Positions 15,304-22,178 of a stretch of 42,465 bases of DNA are shown in pieces. Numbering within the stretch: the stretch's first letter is position 1; each line of letters begins with the position of its first letter. Under the pieces are notes generated by a model. That model made no database searches, had not been told where the DNA came from, and saw only the letters and a list, made by a program, of their open reading frames with translations. A program made the translations under genes and the position numbers. This DNA comes from a virus. Location: IMG/VR virus record IMGVR_UViG_3300008952_000104, positions 1 to 42,465 of that record; one strand, written 5' to 3'.

Positions 15304-15504
15304 TCAATTGATCGGTGCGGGGTCAAATTGCTTGTGTGGCTGTGCTGTTAGATTGGCATAGCTAAACATCATTGCAATGGTCACCGATTCCGGGTTCGCC
15401 TCATCCGGTAGCTCATCGTGTGGTAGGTATGCCACGCCAAACGGCAAGATTTTAAGCAGTGATAAATGGTCAAGGCCGACCAATGGCAAATCAAGCTTTT
15501 TCAA
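15304..15504 (-). CDS. Small protein with TTG start
   Basis: Sixty-six residues: KKLDLPLVGLDHLSLLKIL, GVAYLPHDELPDEANPESV, IAMMFSYANLT. Start TTG at 15504 with GGAGG nine bases upstream; no ATG is available at the N-terminus. No family recognised. Confidence 0.5.
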   Translation of the reverse strand: MKKLDLPLVGLDHLSLLKILPFGVAYLPHDELPDEANPESVTIAMMFSYANLTAQPHKQFDPAPIN

Positions 15505-15523
15505 TAGTTCTGCCCTCCCTAAT

Positions 15524-15552
15524 ATTATATAGCATTATGTGCTAACTGTCAA
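15524..15552 (-). promoter_or_regulatory. Sigma70-like promoter P2 (consensus)
   Basis: TTGACA (15552-15547), 17 bases, TATAAT (15529-15524): a perfect consensus on the minus strand, about 20 bases before the TTG start at 15504. Confidence 0.75.
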
Positions 15553-15735
15553 GCACTTTATTAGTGAATAATGGTTAATTGACTTTTAGAGTGTGATCGT
15601 ATATGTATTAGGTCACACCCATTTTACACGCGAATATTGCAAACTTTAGTAATGCATGTTTAGCTAAAGTAAATTATTTGCCGGCCCCCTTGCCACGTCC
15701 AAAATAATATTAATTTACAATATTGTGTGCTAACG
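15553..15735. other. 183-base non-coding stretch with a GTGTGA/TCACAC inverted repeat
   Basis: No ORF with plausible start found on either strand. GTGTGATC (15591-15598) and GGTCACAC (15611-15618) form an inverted repeat; TTTAGCTAAA (near 15658) is a 10-base palindrome. It separates the end of one operon from promoter P2. Operator or small RNA locus possible. Confidence 0.3.
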
Positions 15736-15963
15736 TCACCAATCACTCTCGTGCTTAATAACATGGTCTGGAAATTCATCATAAGCAGTAAAGGGATCAA
15801 CGTCCCCACTTCCTTGTGTATCTCCATTTGCATGCTGTTCTAAAGCTTTTGATGCTCTATTTACAATATCAGCAAACGGAACAAAGCCCGGATCGTCCTC
15901 TGTGCCTATGACGTTATAATAATTTATTAGGTCAATTAAAATTTCTTTTGTTACATTATTAAT
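15736..15963 (-). CDS. 75-aa gene with ATT start or stop-codon readthrough
   Basis: An open frame with coding-like composition: NNVTKEILIDLINYYNVIG, TEDDPGFVPFADIVNRASK, ALEQHANGD, and YDEFPDHVIKHESDW. It has no ATG, GTG or TTG at its beginning. The first candidate is ATT at 15963, eight bases after a perfect GGAGG that is the last part of the upstream gene. It is in the same frame as that gene, directly after its TGA, so readthrough or a broken longer gene is the alternative. Confidence 0.5.
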   Translation of the reverse strand: MNNVTKEILIDLINYYNVIGTEDDPGFVPFADIVNRASKALEQHANGDTQGSGDVDPFTAYDEFPDHVIKHESDW

Positions 15964-15966
15964 TTT

Positions 15967-16188
15967 TCATCCCTCCGAATATATCCCCGTGTAGATAATA
16001 GCCTGACCATCGTTGTCAACATCTATAGACCCGCCAATAACATTGGCCAATTGTTGCAGCGATGCATTCAATAATTTTTGTTCGCACTCCGCTGCAATAT
16101 TGTTGATATCAATTGGTGTATCAAAGTGATCATTTTCTTCATGGTGTGCTTCTAATACTGATTGAATGATTTGTGCAATTTCAGTCAT
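15967..16188 (-). CDS. Small protein upstream of the ATT-start gene
   Basis: Seventy-three residues: MTEIAQIIQSVLEAHHEEN, INNIAAECEQKLLNASLQQ, LANVIGGSIDVDNDGQ and a final YTGIYSEG. The last codons contain the ribosome-binding site used by the next gene. AAGGAA precedes the ATG. Resembles small phage proteins of two helices plus a strand; no known function. Confidence 0.55.
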   Translation of the reverse strand: MTEIAQIIQSVLEAHHEENDHFDTPIDINNIAAECEQKLLNASLQQLANVIGGSIDVDNDGQAIIYTGIYSEG

Positions 16189-16228
16189 AAATTTTACTTT
16201 CCTTCTCGATTGAATTGTTTCTATGGGT

Positions 16229-16257
16229 ATTATCTCATATAATGATCAGAATGTCAA
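16229..16257 (-). promoter_or_regulatory. Sigma70-like promoter P3
   Basis: TTGACA (16257-16252), 17 bases, GATAAT (16234-16229), then a leader beginning ATAGAAACAATT. Drives the gene at 16188 and the ATT-start gene. Confidence 0.75.
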
Positions 16258-16266
16258 GCTTTTTTT

Positions 16267-16443
16267 TCATTTATTCCTCCGATTTGTGCTAACTGTGATT
16301 AATTCCCCTTTAAGGTGGCTAGTTCTGCCGGCATTGCATGCATCAAACCATTGCACATCGAACCATGCACCGTGCTTTGGCAATTTTAAAAGTATTCCAA
16401 GCGCGCGCGTCCTTTTGTGTCTGACTAGATCACCTATTTGCAC
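16267..16443 (-). CDS. SH3-like protein, tandem copy 7 (GTG start)
   Basis: Fifty-eight residues: MQIGDLVRHKRTRALGILLK, PKHGAWFDVQWFDACN, RTSHLKGELITVSTNRR. GTG at 16443 is chosen over an upstream ATG because it aligns with the family and has GAGG eight bases before it. Last gene of the seven-copy operon; ten-base overlap with copy 6. Confidence 0.65.
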   Translation of the reverse strand: MQIGDLVRHKRTRALGILLKLPKHGAWFDVQWFDACNAGRTSHLKGELITVSTNRRNK

Positions 16444-16598
16444 CGAACTGCCCTCACTTGATTGACCCTGAACCACAGGCTTTTTCCCTTTATAAAACAA
16501 AGTATACCATTCGCCGCGCGGTCAAATTCAATTATAATTCCGATTTTACCCCAAAGACCTCCAGCATCGCAAACTCTAATTAAATCACCGATTTGCAC
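16434..16598 (-). CDS. SH3-like protein, tandem copy 6 (GTG start)
   Basis: Fifty-four residues: MQIGDLIRVCDAGGLWGKIG, IIIEFDRAANGILCFIKGK, LWFRVNQVRAVRCK. GTG start with GGAGG six bases upstream, inside the last codons of copy 5. Slightly shorter than its neighbours; two Cys. Confidence 0.65.
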   Translation of the reverse strand: MQIGDLIRVCDAGGLWGKIGIIIEFDRAANGILCFIKGKSLWFRVNQVRAVRCK

Positions 16599-16758
16599 TT
16601 AAGACCTCCAGTCGATCACAGTCGACCCACAATTGACAGTCAATCGATTTCACAGACTGCACTAACGCATGTTCGAATTCTTCCATGATATCAAGCACTA
16701 TTCCAATATCTGGTGGTTCGTGAGAATTTTGCTTTTTCACTAAATCACCGACTTGCAT
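16585..16758 (-). CDS. SH3-like protein, tandem copy 5
   Basis: Fifty-seven residues: MQVGDLVKKQNSHEPPDIGI, VLDIMEEFEHALVQSVKS, CQLWVDCDRLEVLSANR. The C-terminal EVLSANR is coded by the ribosome-binding site and start codon of copy 6. Confidence 0.65.
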   Translation of the reverse strand: MQVGDLVKKQNSHEPPDIGIVLDIMEEFEHALVQSVKSIDCQLWVDCDRLEVLSANR

Positions 16759-16933
16759 TGCTCACCACCTCACACACTTCTTGAATGTATTTTTTCTCGA
16801 ATGCTACAACTGCGTTCCAATAAGGACACCAAACTTTGTATGGCTTTTTTGTTCGCAAGTCTCCAATAGCAACAACCAGCCCACAAGAATCTTCAGGAAA
16901 CTCTTTTTCTCTAATTAAATCACCGACTTGCAC
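16745..16933 (-). CDS. SH3-like protein, tandem copy 4 (GTG start)
   Basis: Sixty-two residues: MQVGDLIREKEFPEDSCGLV, GDLRTKKPYKVWCPYWNAV, FEKKYIQEVCEVVSNASR. GTG at 16933 is preferred to an upstream ATG because GGAGG lies six bases before it. Confidence 0.65.
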   Translation of the reverse strand: MQVGDLIREKEFPEDSCGLVVAIGDLRTKKPYKVWCPYWNAVVAFEKKYIQEVCEVVSNASR

Positions 16934-17117
16934 TGATGACCTCCAAGTCTCTCCGCATCCGTCGCACAACGCGACCCTCACTATTACAAAGTTGAACTTG
17001 ATAGTAGTCGTATCGTTGATCGGGTCCAGTCGCTAAAGTCTGGAGAATTAACCCAATCGTACCGACTGGCACACCAACACCGGCTCGCGTTATCTTTACT
17101 AAATTACCGGCTTGCAT
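16920..17117 (-). CDS. SH3-like protein, tandem copy 3
   Basis: Sixty-five residues: MQAGNLVKITRAGVGVPVGT, IGLILQTLATGPDQRYDYYQ, VVRRMRRDLEVISASR. The basic patch RRMRR before the last strand is unique in this set and could contact nucleic acid. Confidence 0.65.
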   Translation of the reverse strand: MQAGNLVKITRAGVGVPVGTIGLILQTLATGPDQRYDYYQVQLCNSEGRVVRRMRRDLEVISASR

Positions 17118-17310
17118 AGTGTTCCCTCATCGCATCATCGTATTCACTCAAAAGAAAAACGTTTGATGGTATAGCTTCGCACATCGTGCCAGCTTTTGGG
17201 CCTCGCAAAAATAGAGCGTGCACGCGGTATCTTTCCATGCGCATAACCTGCATTAATTCTGGGCCGTTCTTGCACCACTTTGCCAACATTACCAAATCAC
17301 CGGCTTGCAC
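17104..17310 (-). CDS. SH3-like protein, tandem copy 2 (GTG start)
   Basis: Sixty-eight residues: MQAGDLVMLAKWCKNGPELM, VMRMERYRVHALFLRGPKAG, then a Cys-containing strand and DDAMREHYASR. GTG start at 17310, GGAGG six bases upstream within the end of copy 1. Confidence 0.65.
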   Translation of the reverse strand: MQAGDLVMLAKWCKNGPELMQVMRMERYRVHALFLRGPKAGTMCEAIPSNVFLLSEYDDAMREHYASR

Positions 17311-17482
17311 TGATTACCTCCAATTGATGTTCACGAAAATCCACATATGTATTTCGGGGCCAATCGCTACCCATAAGCACCTTGTAAAGTACCGTCCATC
17401 GCGTAGAATAATCTGCGTGTGTGATGATGCCCGTAGGCTTTCCATCGACAATTAATACTTTTACCAAGTCACCGACTTGCAT
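17297..17482 (-). CDS. SH3-like protein, tandem copy 1
   Basis: Sixty-one residues: MQVGDLVKVLIVDGKPTGII, HADYSTRWTVLYKVLMG, REHQLEVISASR. First gene of the seven-copy operon, directly behind promoter P4; AAGGATA seven bases before the ATG. Confidence 0.7.
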   Translation of the reverse strand: MQVGDLVKVLIVDGKPTGIITHADYSTRWTVLYKVLMGSDWPRNTYVDFREHQLEVISASR

Positions 17483-17511
17483 ATTTATATCCTTTCTTGA
17501 TTTCTATATGC

Positions 17512-17540
17512 ATTATCTCAAATATTTGCCTATTTGTCAA
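17512..17540 (-). promoter_or_regulatory. Sigma70-like promoter P4
   Basis: TTGACA (17540-17535), 17 bases, GATAAT (17517-17512), followed by an ATAGAAA leader. Heads the seven-gene SH3-like operon. The -35 overlaps the end of the zinc-ribbon gene upstream. Confidence 0.8.
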
Positions 17541-17700
17541 GCATATTTTTCACTTTTTTGCTCTTTCTAGAACTGCCGGGAATGTCGAACATCTTTGCAC
17601 CACACAAGCAACATCGGATCGGGTTGTGCTCGTGCCATTCGAATTCGCCGCAATTGCTACAACGCCATGAGTATTCAAATGCATCTTTGTTGTTTTCCAC
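17530..17700 (-). CDS. Small zinc-ribbon protein (GTG start)
   Basis: Fifty-six residues with RCSNCGEFEW (CxxC) and RCCLCGAKM (CxxC) giving a rubredoxin-like zinc ribbon, then a basic tail (SSRKSKKVKNMLDK). GTG at 17700 is the best start in this frame; an overlapping ATG is in another frame. No clear ribosome-binding site. Probably binds nucleic acid or a host protein. Confidence 0.55.
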   Translation of the reverse strand: MENNKDAFEYSWRCSNCGEFEWHEHNPIRCCLCGAKMFDIPGSSRKSKKVKNMLDK

Positions 17701-17746
17701 ATAATATATATTTTAATATTAGCTCGATTGGCTAGCGGTGCACCGA

Positions 17747-17884
17747 TTAACGCATGCGAGTTTTCTTAATCGGTGGCGGTTTCTTCTTTTGTTTTCGTGT
17801 GATGCGTGGCAACTTTTTTATTGTCCATTGAGTGTTAATGTCCATTCCAGTGATCACGCTATCCCTATTTTCGTCTTTAGCCAT
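17747..17884 (-). CDS. Small basic protein
   Basis: Forty-five residues: MAKDENRDSVITGMDINTQW, then a very basic tail (LPRITRKQKKKPPPIKKTR). AAGGA lies seven bases before the ATG. The tail suggests nucleic-acid binding. No family recognised. Confidence 0.5.
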   Translation of the reverse strand: MAKDENRDSVITGMDINTQWTIKKLPRITRKQKKKPPPIKKTRMR

Positions 17885-17935
17885 TTAGTTGTCCTTTTTT
17901 ATAAAAAAATTTTCGCGAATCGCTTTTTGACAGGC

Positions 17936-19156
17936 TTAGCCACAATCAATAGCTATCACTCTTTCGTTTGTCTTGAAATACGGACGCGATGCAAAATAGC
18001 GCGTCGTCATCCACATTCGCTGACACTTACTGGCCTTTGGTTTGGGTGCCATCATATCAGTTAGCACAATATGACCATCAAAGCCGCCCTTATTCACATA
18101 ATCAGTGGGGGCATCAAAACAAGTTCCTCCGCTCATTACGCGCTCGGCTTTTCTGGCTTCCCCCTTGCGCCATTCATACACCAAGGACTCATCAACGCGC
18201 GTATCAAATGGTACAACGGTAAACGTTGCATGCTTAGCCAGTTTGGCCAATTCGCTAAAGAAGCTCATAAGCATATCATCCGACACCGAACCAGATTGAT
18301 CAATACTGATTGCAATTTTAGCTTGGCGCTTAACCTTTTTACCGGGGTGCACATATGGAAAACGTTTATTGATTTTTCGCACCGTTGAACGCTTTGCTGC
18401 GCGCTGAGAGGTTTTGACAAAGTATCGCAAAACATTACGCCAATCCACATGCGTAGCCAATCTTGCAAGAATGTCGCGACGGCAGTCAGCGGGTACGCTG
18501 CCCCATCCATTGCCTTTTTGCGCGTCTTCGCTAGCCTTTTTAATATAATCTTTAAGGCGTTCTTTGGCGATCTCACGAGTGGTTGAGTCCACATCACCCC
18601 AGCCCTCATGTGAATCAAATTGTTCAGGCCCAGACTGGCCGCCAGATTCACCCTCGCCCTGCTCTCCGGGTTGGGCCTCTTTGTCGCCTTTTTCTTTCTT
18701 TTTCTGGAATTGCTCGTCTTGCTGTAGTTTTTTAAGATACGCCTCCGCAGAAAGACCAACGGCATAATCTTCGAACGGGCCGGTGCCGGGAATTAGCGCG
18801 CCTTCGGGCAATTCATCGGAAATATGCGAATTGATTGCTAGATCCGTAGCATAGTTCCAAGTCATCGGATCCACATCGTCTTGCTTCCTGCCCGTCACGT
18901 GTTCGAAAATCAAGTGGTAGAACTCGTGCTTAAGCACTCCAAGTCGCTGCCTCTCTTCTAGACTAGCAAAATAATCGGGATTATAAAGCATTTCAAATTG
19001 TGCGGTGTCTGGATTGACGCGCACTCCGGCTGTCGGAATCGCCTTGCTAGCAATTTTATTAATCCTTCGGCTCAATGAAGCAAAGAAGGGCTCCGACATG
19101 AGCAGGCGCGCCGTGTGCATATTGAGATCAAAACCGGTTTTTATTTTATCCATCAT
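17936..19156 (-). CDS. VWA-like metallopeptidase (DUF2201 type)
   Basis: A 406-residue protein. The N-terminal half is a putative metallopeptidase domain with LKHEFYHLIFEH (HExxH at about residues 77-81). A Gln/Glu/Gly-rich linker (residues 150-190) precedes a helical part and a C-terminal VWA-like domain with AISIDQSGSVSDD (MIDAS, about residue 280). This two-part architecture is known from bacterial DUF2201 proteins, which pair with MoxR ATPases. Its partner is the gene just upstream. ATGATG at 19156 is only six bases after the -10 of promoter P5, so the message looks leaderless. Confidence 0.85.
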   Translation of the reverse strand: MMDKIKTGFDLNMHTARLLMSEPFFASLSRRINKIASKAIPTAGVRVNPDTAQFEMLYNPDYFASLEERQRLGVLKHEFYHLIFEHVTGRKQDDVDPMTWNYATDLAINSHISDELPEGALIPGTGPFEDYAVGLSAEAYLKKLQQDEQFQKKKEKGDKEAQPGEQGEGESGGQSGPEQFDSHEGWGDVDSTTREIAKERLKDYIKKASEDAQKGNGWGSVPADCRRDILARLATHVDWRNVLRYFVKTSQRAAKRSTVRKINKRFPYVHPGKKVKRQAKIAISIDQSGSVSDDMLMSFFSELAKLAKHATFTVVPFDTRVDESLVYEWRKGEARKAERVMSGGTCFDAPTDYVNKGGFDGHIVLTDMMAPKPKASKCQRMWMTTRYFASRPYFKTNERVIAIDCG

Positions 19157-19162
19157 GTATAC

Positions 19163-19191
19163 ATTATCTCAAAAAAACATCAACTTGTCAA
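19163..19191 (-). promoter_or_regulatory. Sigma70-like promoter P5, leaderless
   Basis: TTGACA (19191-19186), 17 bases, GATAAT (19168-19163). The ATG at 19156 follows the -10 by six bases, leaving no room for a ribosome-binding site. Confidence 0.75.
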
Positions 19192-19225
19192 GAAAAAAAG
19201 AACACCCCGCTATAGCAGCGGGGTG
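19191..19225 (-). terminator. Rho-independent terminator after the MoxR gene
   Basis: On the minus strand CACCCCGC and GCGGGGTG (19225-19203) pair around a short loop, followed by a T-rich run. It ends the MoxR transcript just before promoter P5, so the two partner genes are transcribed separately. Confidence 0.85.
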
Positions 19226-19236
19226 CAGACACATTC

Positions 19237-20292
19237 CTATTCGGTACCAGTTAAAATTTCAACCAGATGCGCGCTGACAGATTTGCCGGAATCGGTGGCA
19301 GCTTGGTGCAGTGCGACGGTATTTTCAACATTTCCGTTACCCATAACTGTCCAAAGTTTCATTGCTACCTCTGACGGCAGAGAAACAAAATAGTTAGCTA
19401 GGTTTTGCACCTGTGTGGCACTCAATTCACCCGCAAACACATCGGAGGCTTCCATCTTTTCAACCAATGCGCTGTGACTGTTGATATCAAAGTCCTTCAC
19501 TAGTGCCATTTCGCCATTGTCTAGCACATCCGCAACTGTAACCTGACGATCATAGTTTTGTACAAAATCGTTGAAAGCTACAGCGGCTTCAAAGCCAACA
19601 AAAGCAGTTGATAAATTAAAGAGAGTCGGGCTAGCTTCCTTCAAAAGACTGCCAGCGGTTAAACACTCGTTAAGCCGATCCCACGAACGCCGCGACGGAT
19701 ATACTTTATTGGGCTCGAATTCGCCGTCATGCTCCAAGTGGCTATGGTTATTGTTGATGAAATCCCAGATAACACCGTCAATATTGTTCTTTGCCCACGT
19801 AAGCCAATCTTCCACGGTGGGTTCAACATCAAACACCGTCCAGCGGTCCAGTTCGGCTGGATCCATTTCGCCAACCTGATACTGATCACCGTGCTCGCCG
19901 CCATTAACAGCGGCAAAAATAAGAGTTTCAGGGTGCAAGTGGTGGCCATTCAGCTTGCGGCTGTCTGTTAATTCAAAGATACCTTGACGGACCTCTGTTG
20001 TAGCACGATCAACCTCATCCAAAAAAAGCACTACCGGCTGGACGCATGCGGTTTTAAACCAGTCTGGCGGGTTCCATGAAGTGACCTCGCCATCAGTCGA
20101 GGGCAAGCCCAGCAAATCGCCTTCGGTCATCTGTGAGGCGCGGCGCTCGACCACTGGCAGATCAGCGCGCTCTGCGTACTGATACACTACCTGCGACTTG
20201 CCAACGCCGTGACGACCGCGCAACAATACTGGTTTTCCAACGTTAGCTACGTATGGTGCAACTTCAACAAATGTTTTAAAATCGATTGCCAT
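19237..20292 (-). CDS. MoxR-type AAA+ ATPase
   Basis: A 351-residue ATPase: Walker A in LRGRHGVGKSQ (about residues 24-34), Walker B in VVLFLDEVDRA (about 88-98), a sensor-1-like FAAVNGG (about 127) and arginine-rich C-terminal helices. MoxR ATPases remodel a partner carrying a VWA domain; the DUF2201-like gene follows after a terminator and its own promoter. In phages the pair could install a cofactor, disassemble a host complex or act on capsid assembly (inference). Start ATG at 20292 has AAGGAAG upstream. Confidence 0.9.
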   Translation of the reverse strand: MAIDFKTFVEVAPYVANVGKPVLLRGRHGVGKSQVVYQYAERADLPVVERRASQMTEGDLLGLPSTDGEVTSWNPPDWFKTACVQPVVLFLDEVDRATTEVRQGIFELTDSRKLNGHHLHPETLIFAAVNGGEHGDQYQVGEMDPAELDRWTVFDVEPTVEDWLTWAKNNIDGVIWDFINNNHSHLEHDGEFEPNKVYPSRRSWDRLNECLTAGSLLKEASPTLFNLSTAFVGFEAAVAFNDFVQNYDRQVTVADVLDNGEMALVKDFDINSHSALVEKMEASDVFAGELSATQVQNLANYFVSLPSEVAMKLWTVMGNGNVENTVALHQAATDSGKSVSAHLVEILTGTE

Positions 20293-20327
20293 GTCAGTGA
20301 CTTCCTTTTCTAATTGTTTCTATAGTA

Positions 20328-20356
20328 ATTATCTCAAAGATTGGGCTAAATGTCAA
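20328..20356 (-). promoter_or_regulatory. Sigma70-like promoter P6
   Basis: TTGACA (20356-20351), 17 bases, GATAAT (20333-20328), leader CTATAGAAACAATTAG with AAAAGGAAG. Drives the MoxR gene. Confidence 0.8.
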
Positions 20357-20373
20357 GCTTTTTTTGTTTTTTT

Positions 20374-21078
20374 TTATTGTTCTAGATAAAAGTTTTGTAA
20401 GGGTGCCCAGTCGTTGACGTTCCAGCGAGTTGTTTCTTTGTCAAATATGTTTTCAATGCACCCATGCGAGGCTAACCAGCCGGAGGGGATTTGACTTTCA
20501 ACGGCGCTAGGTACAAGTCTCGAAATAACATCTACCGAATAATAGGGGCGATAATCCTCCCCCACCAGTTCTTTTCCCGCTCCTAGGGGTATCGATGCCC
20601 ATCGGCTAACTTTAGACATGTCATTCATTTTGTCAAGGCGCAAAAGCCCAAGAAAGTCGACTCTGCTGTGGAGCCTGCTCGCAAATCGATGATCCACCCG
20701 TTCCCACAAAACGCGCGACACCATGCACGTATAGGATGTACCCCACTGATCAGTGTAGCTCACTAGTGCGCCGACTCCTAGGCCGGTACGCTTAAGATAA
20801 TTTAGAAGGTTGGCGCGCCAAGTTTGCGTTAACTTGATGGCGACACCCTTAGCATATTTCATTTCTTTACAGGTTTTACGATTATGACCGGAAAAGCCAC
20901 AGTACGTGCAAGTGCGCTTTTTTGATCGCTTTTTCTTATTAAAGTAATCGTTGGCGCGCCAATCGTTCGGGTCATCTTCTAGGCGCTTCTTGTAGTGGTC
21001 GCGCTTTTCAGGACAGCCGGCTGCATTGTGGCCTTTTTTATAACACCATGAACAATGAACTGTACCGCTCCAACTCAT
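20374..21078 (-). CDS. Protein with two CCHC zinc knuckles
   Basis: A 234-residue protein. Residues 9-22 (CSWCYKKGHNAAGC) and about 57-70 (CTYCGFSGHNRKTC) are both perfect C-x2-C-x4-H-x4-C zinc knuckles, separated by a basic linker (FNKKKRSKKRT). A C-terminal region of about 150 residues includes VGALVSYTDQWGTSYTCMV, which resembles an SH3-like strand pair. Zinc knuckles bind single-stranded RNA or DNA; they are typical of retroviral nucleocapsids and eukaryotic RNA factors and uncommon in phages. Behind its own consensus promoter. Confidence 0.8.
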   Translation of the reverse strand: MSWSGTVHCSWCYKKGHNAAGCPEKRDHYKKRLEDDPNDWRANDYFNKKKRSKKRTCTYCGFSGHNRKTCKEMKYAKGVAIKLTQTWRANLLNYLKRTGLGVGALVSYTDQWGTSYTCMVSRVLWERVDHRFASRLHSRVDFLGLLRLDKMNDMSKVSRWASIPLGAGKELVGEDYRPYYSVDVISRLVPSAVESQIPSGWLASHGCIENIFDKETTRWNVNDWAPLQNFYLEQ

Positions 21079-21109
21079 ATCTTTCTCCTATTAATTAATC
21101 TCTACACGT

Positions 21110-21138
21110 ATTATATCAAAAGGGTACGCTGTTGTCAA
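21110..21138 (-). promoter_or_regulatory. Sigma70-like promoter P7 (consensus)
   Basis: TTGACA (21138-21133), 17 bases, TATAAT (21115-21110). Drives the zinc-knuckle gene. Confidence 0.8.
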
Positions 21139-21763
21139 CAACTTTTTTAGCTTTTTTTGGATTTTTGCACAGCTTAATGTGTCTCTCTTCGCATTCAATA
21201 GGTCGGGGCGCGCCGAAAGGTAATACCTTGTATGGCTTCGCACCCTTTGCGGCGCTAGTGATCTTACCTCCAGCAGAAAGAACGACGCAGGGCATGCCTC
21301 TAGAGGCGTTTTTCATATTCCAGTCAGCAGTGCTGCGAAAAAGTACTAGCGTGCCCACTGCATATTTTGGCGTGGCGTTGTGTTCAGCAATAACTTTTTT
21401 AGCATATTTGTTTTCGCACATCTTGCGCCATGATTTTTCGGTAGGAATATAATCCTCACTAGATAAAATATTGTCGACCAGTGTGTTGAAGTAGCCGGCT
21501 TTTTCATAATATTCCGCGCATATACGCGCGATACGACGATGTTCATCGCTATATGATTCCTGCCAAAGTTTCGCCTTTTCAACGGCGCTAACAGAAAGCT
21601 TGTTTTTTTCAATTCTTTCGTATATTTCTAGTTGGCGCGCAGACAGCTTGCCGCGCTTATTAAATTGCTCCTGTAGGCTCTCAAGGAAGTTGCGCTCCCA
21701 TGCGGTCAAGAGTTCAGACTTTTCAAGTGCCTTCATTAATTTATCTAGAACTGTTGGCTCCAT
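21116..21763 (-). CDS. Helical protein with C-terminal SH3-like part
   Basis: A 215-residue protein. The first half is helical (MEPTVLDKLMKALEKSELL, LTAWERNFLESLQEQFNKR, LSARQLEIYERIEKNKLS), a pattern seen in phage hypothetical proteins. The C-terminal part has YAVGTLVLFRSTADW and RGMPCVVLSAG, like the small SH3 family. The ATG at 21763 has GGAG five bases upstream and is preferred over the ATG at 21778, which is too near the predicted transcript start. Confidence 0.65.
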   Translation of the reverse strand: MEPTVLDKLMKALEKSELLTAWERNFLESLQEQFNKRGKLSARQLEIYERIEKNKLSVSAVEKAKLWQESYSDEHRRIARICAEYYEKAGYFNTLVDNILSSEDYIPTEKSWRKMCENKYAKKVIAEHNATPKYAVGTLVLFRSTADWNMKNASRGMPCVVLSAGGKITSAAKGAKPYKVLPFGAPRPIECEERHIKLCKNPKKAKKVVDNSVPF

Positions 21764-21789
21764 TGGTGCTCCATCCATTGTTCTTTATA

Positions 21790-21818
21790 ATTATCTCACA
21801 ACACATACAAAATGTCAA
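21790..21818 (-). promoter_or_regulatory. Sigma70-like promoter P8
   Basis: TTGACA (21818-21813), 17 bases, GATAAT (21795-21790), directly before the gene at 21763. Confidence 0.75.
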
Positions 21819-21835
21819 GCATTAACATAAAAAAT

Positions 21836-22009
21836 TTAAACTTTTTTGTACGATCTCACAAGCTCAAGAAATGATTCACGATAATAGCCGGGGTGCTTTT
21901 TGTTTACAAAGTGCACCAAGTAGTCACCGTTATTAGTTTGTTCTGGCGTCTGTAATACCACACCCAATCCATCGACATGTTTGTGGCCAACCATATCACC
22001 GATTTGCAT
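21836..22009 (-). CDS. SH3-like small protein
   Basis: Fifty-seven residues: MQIGDMVGHKHVDGLGVVLQ, NGDYLVHFVNKKHPGYYRE, FLELVRSYKKV. The ATG at 22009 has GGAGG six bases upstream; an upstream extension in frame is rejected. Confidence 0.65.
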   Translation of the reverse strand: MQIGDMVGHKHVDGLGVVLQTPEQTNNGDYLVHFVNKKHPGYYRESFLELVRSYKKV

Positions 22010-22121
22010 TTGAAACCTCCATTGCAACAACGTTATAAGCCTCTTTTGCTGCATCGATTACGATGTCACCAAAATGATGACCAGCAAAAAAGACAAGAAA
22101 AAAAATAATTGTTCCCCTCAC
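21996..22121 (-). CDS. 41-aa protein with GTG start
   Basis: RGTIIFFLVFFAGHHFGDIV, then IDAAKEAYNVVAMEVSNANR. An N-terminal hydrophobic segment suggests membrane insertion. GGAG lies nine bases before the GTG. Its end is shaped by the next gene's ribosome-binding site and start, so part of it may be passenger coding. Confidence 0.4.
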   Translation of the reverse strand: MRGTIIFFLVFFAGHHFGDIVIDAAKEAYNVVAMEVSNANR

Positions 22122-22149
22122 GGGCGCACTCTCCAATGATTCTGTGTAT

Positions 22150-22178
22150 ATTATCTCAAAGATTTATAGTAATGTCAA
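22150..22178 (-). promoter_or_regulatory. Sigma70-like promoter P9
   Basis: TTGACA (22178-22173), 17 bases, GATAAT (22155-22150). Serves the 41-residue gene and the SH3-like gene. Confidence 0.75.

Noticed and set aside
16501-16525. TTGACC box before the last copies of the SH3-like operon
   Set aside because: The nearest -10-like sequence is only 13 bases away and the box lies inside a coding gene.
17885-17935. Possible terminator around GCGATTCGC followed by T-run after the metallopeptidase gene
   Set aside because: The stem is only four pairs, so it cannot be supported.
18265-18765. Minus-strand frame inside the metallopeptidase gene
   Set aside because: Overlaps a clear 406-residue gene in another frame; its product is basic and shapeless.
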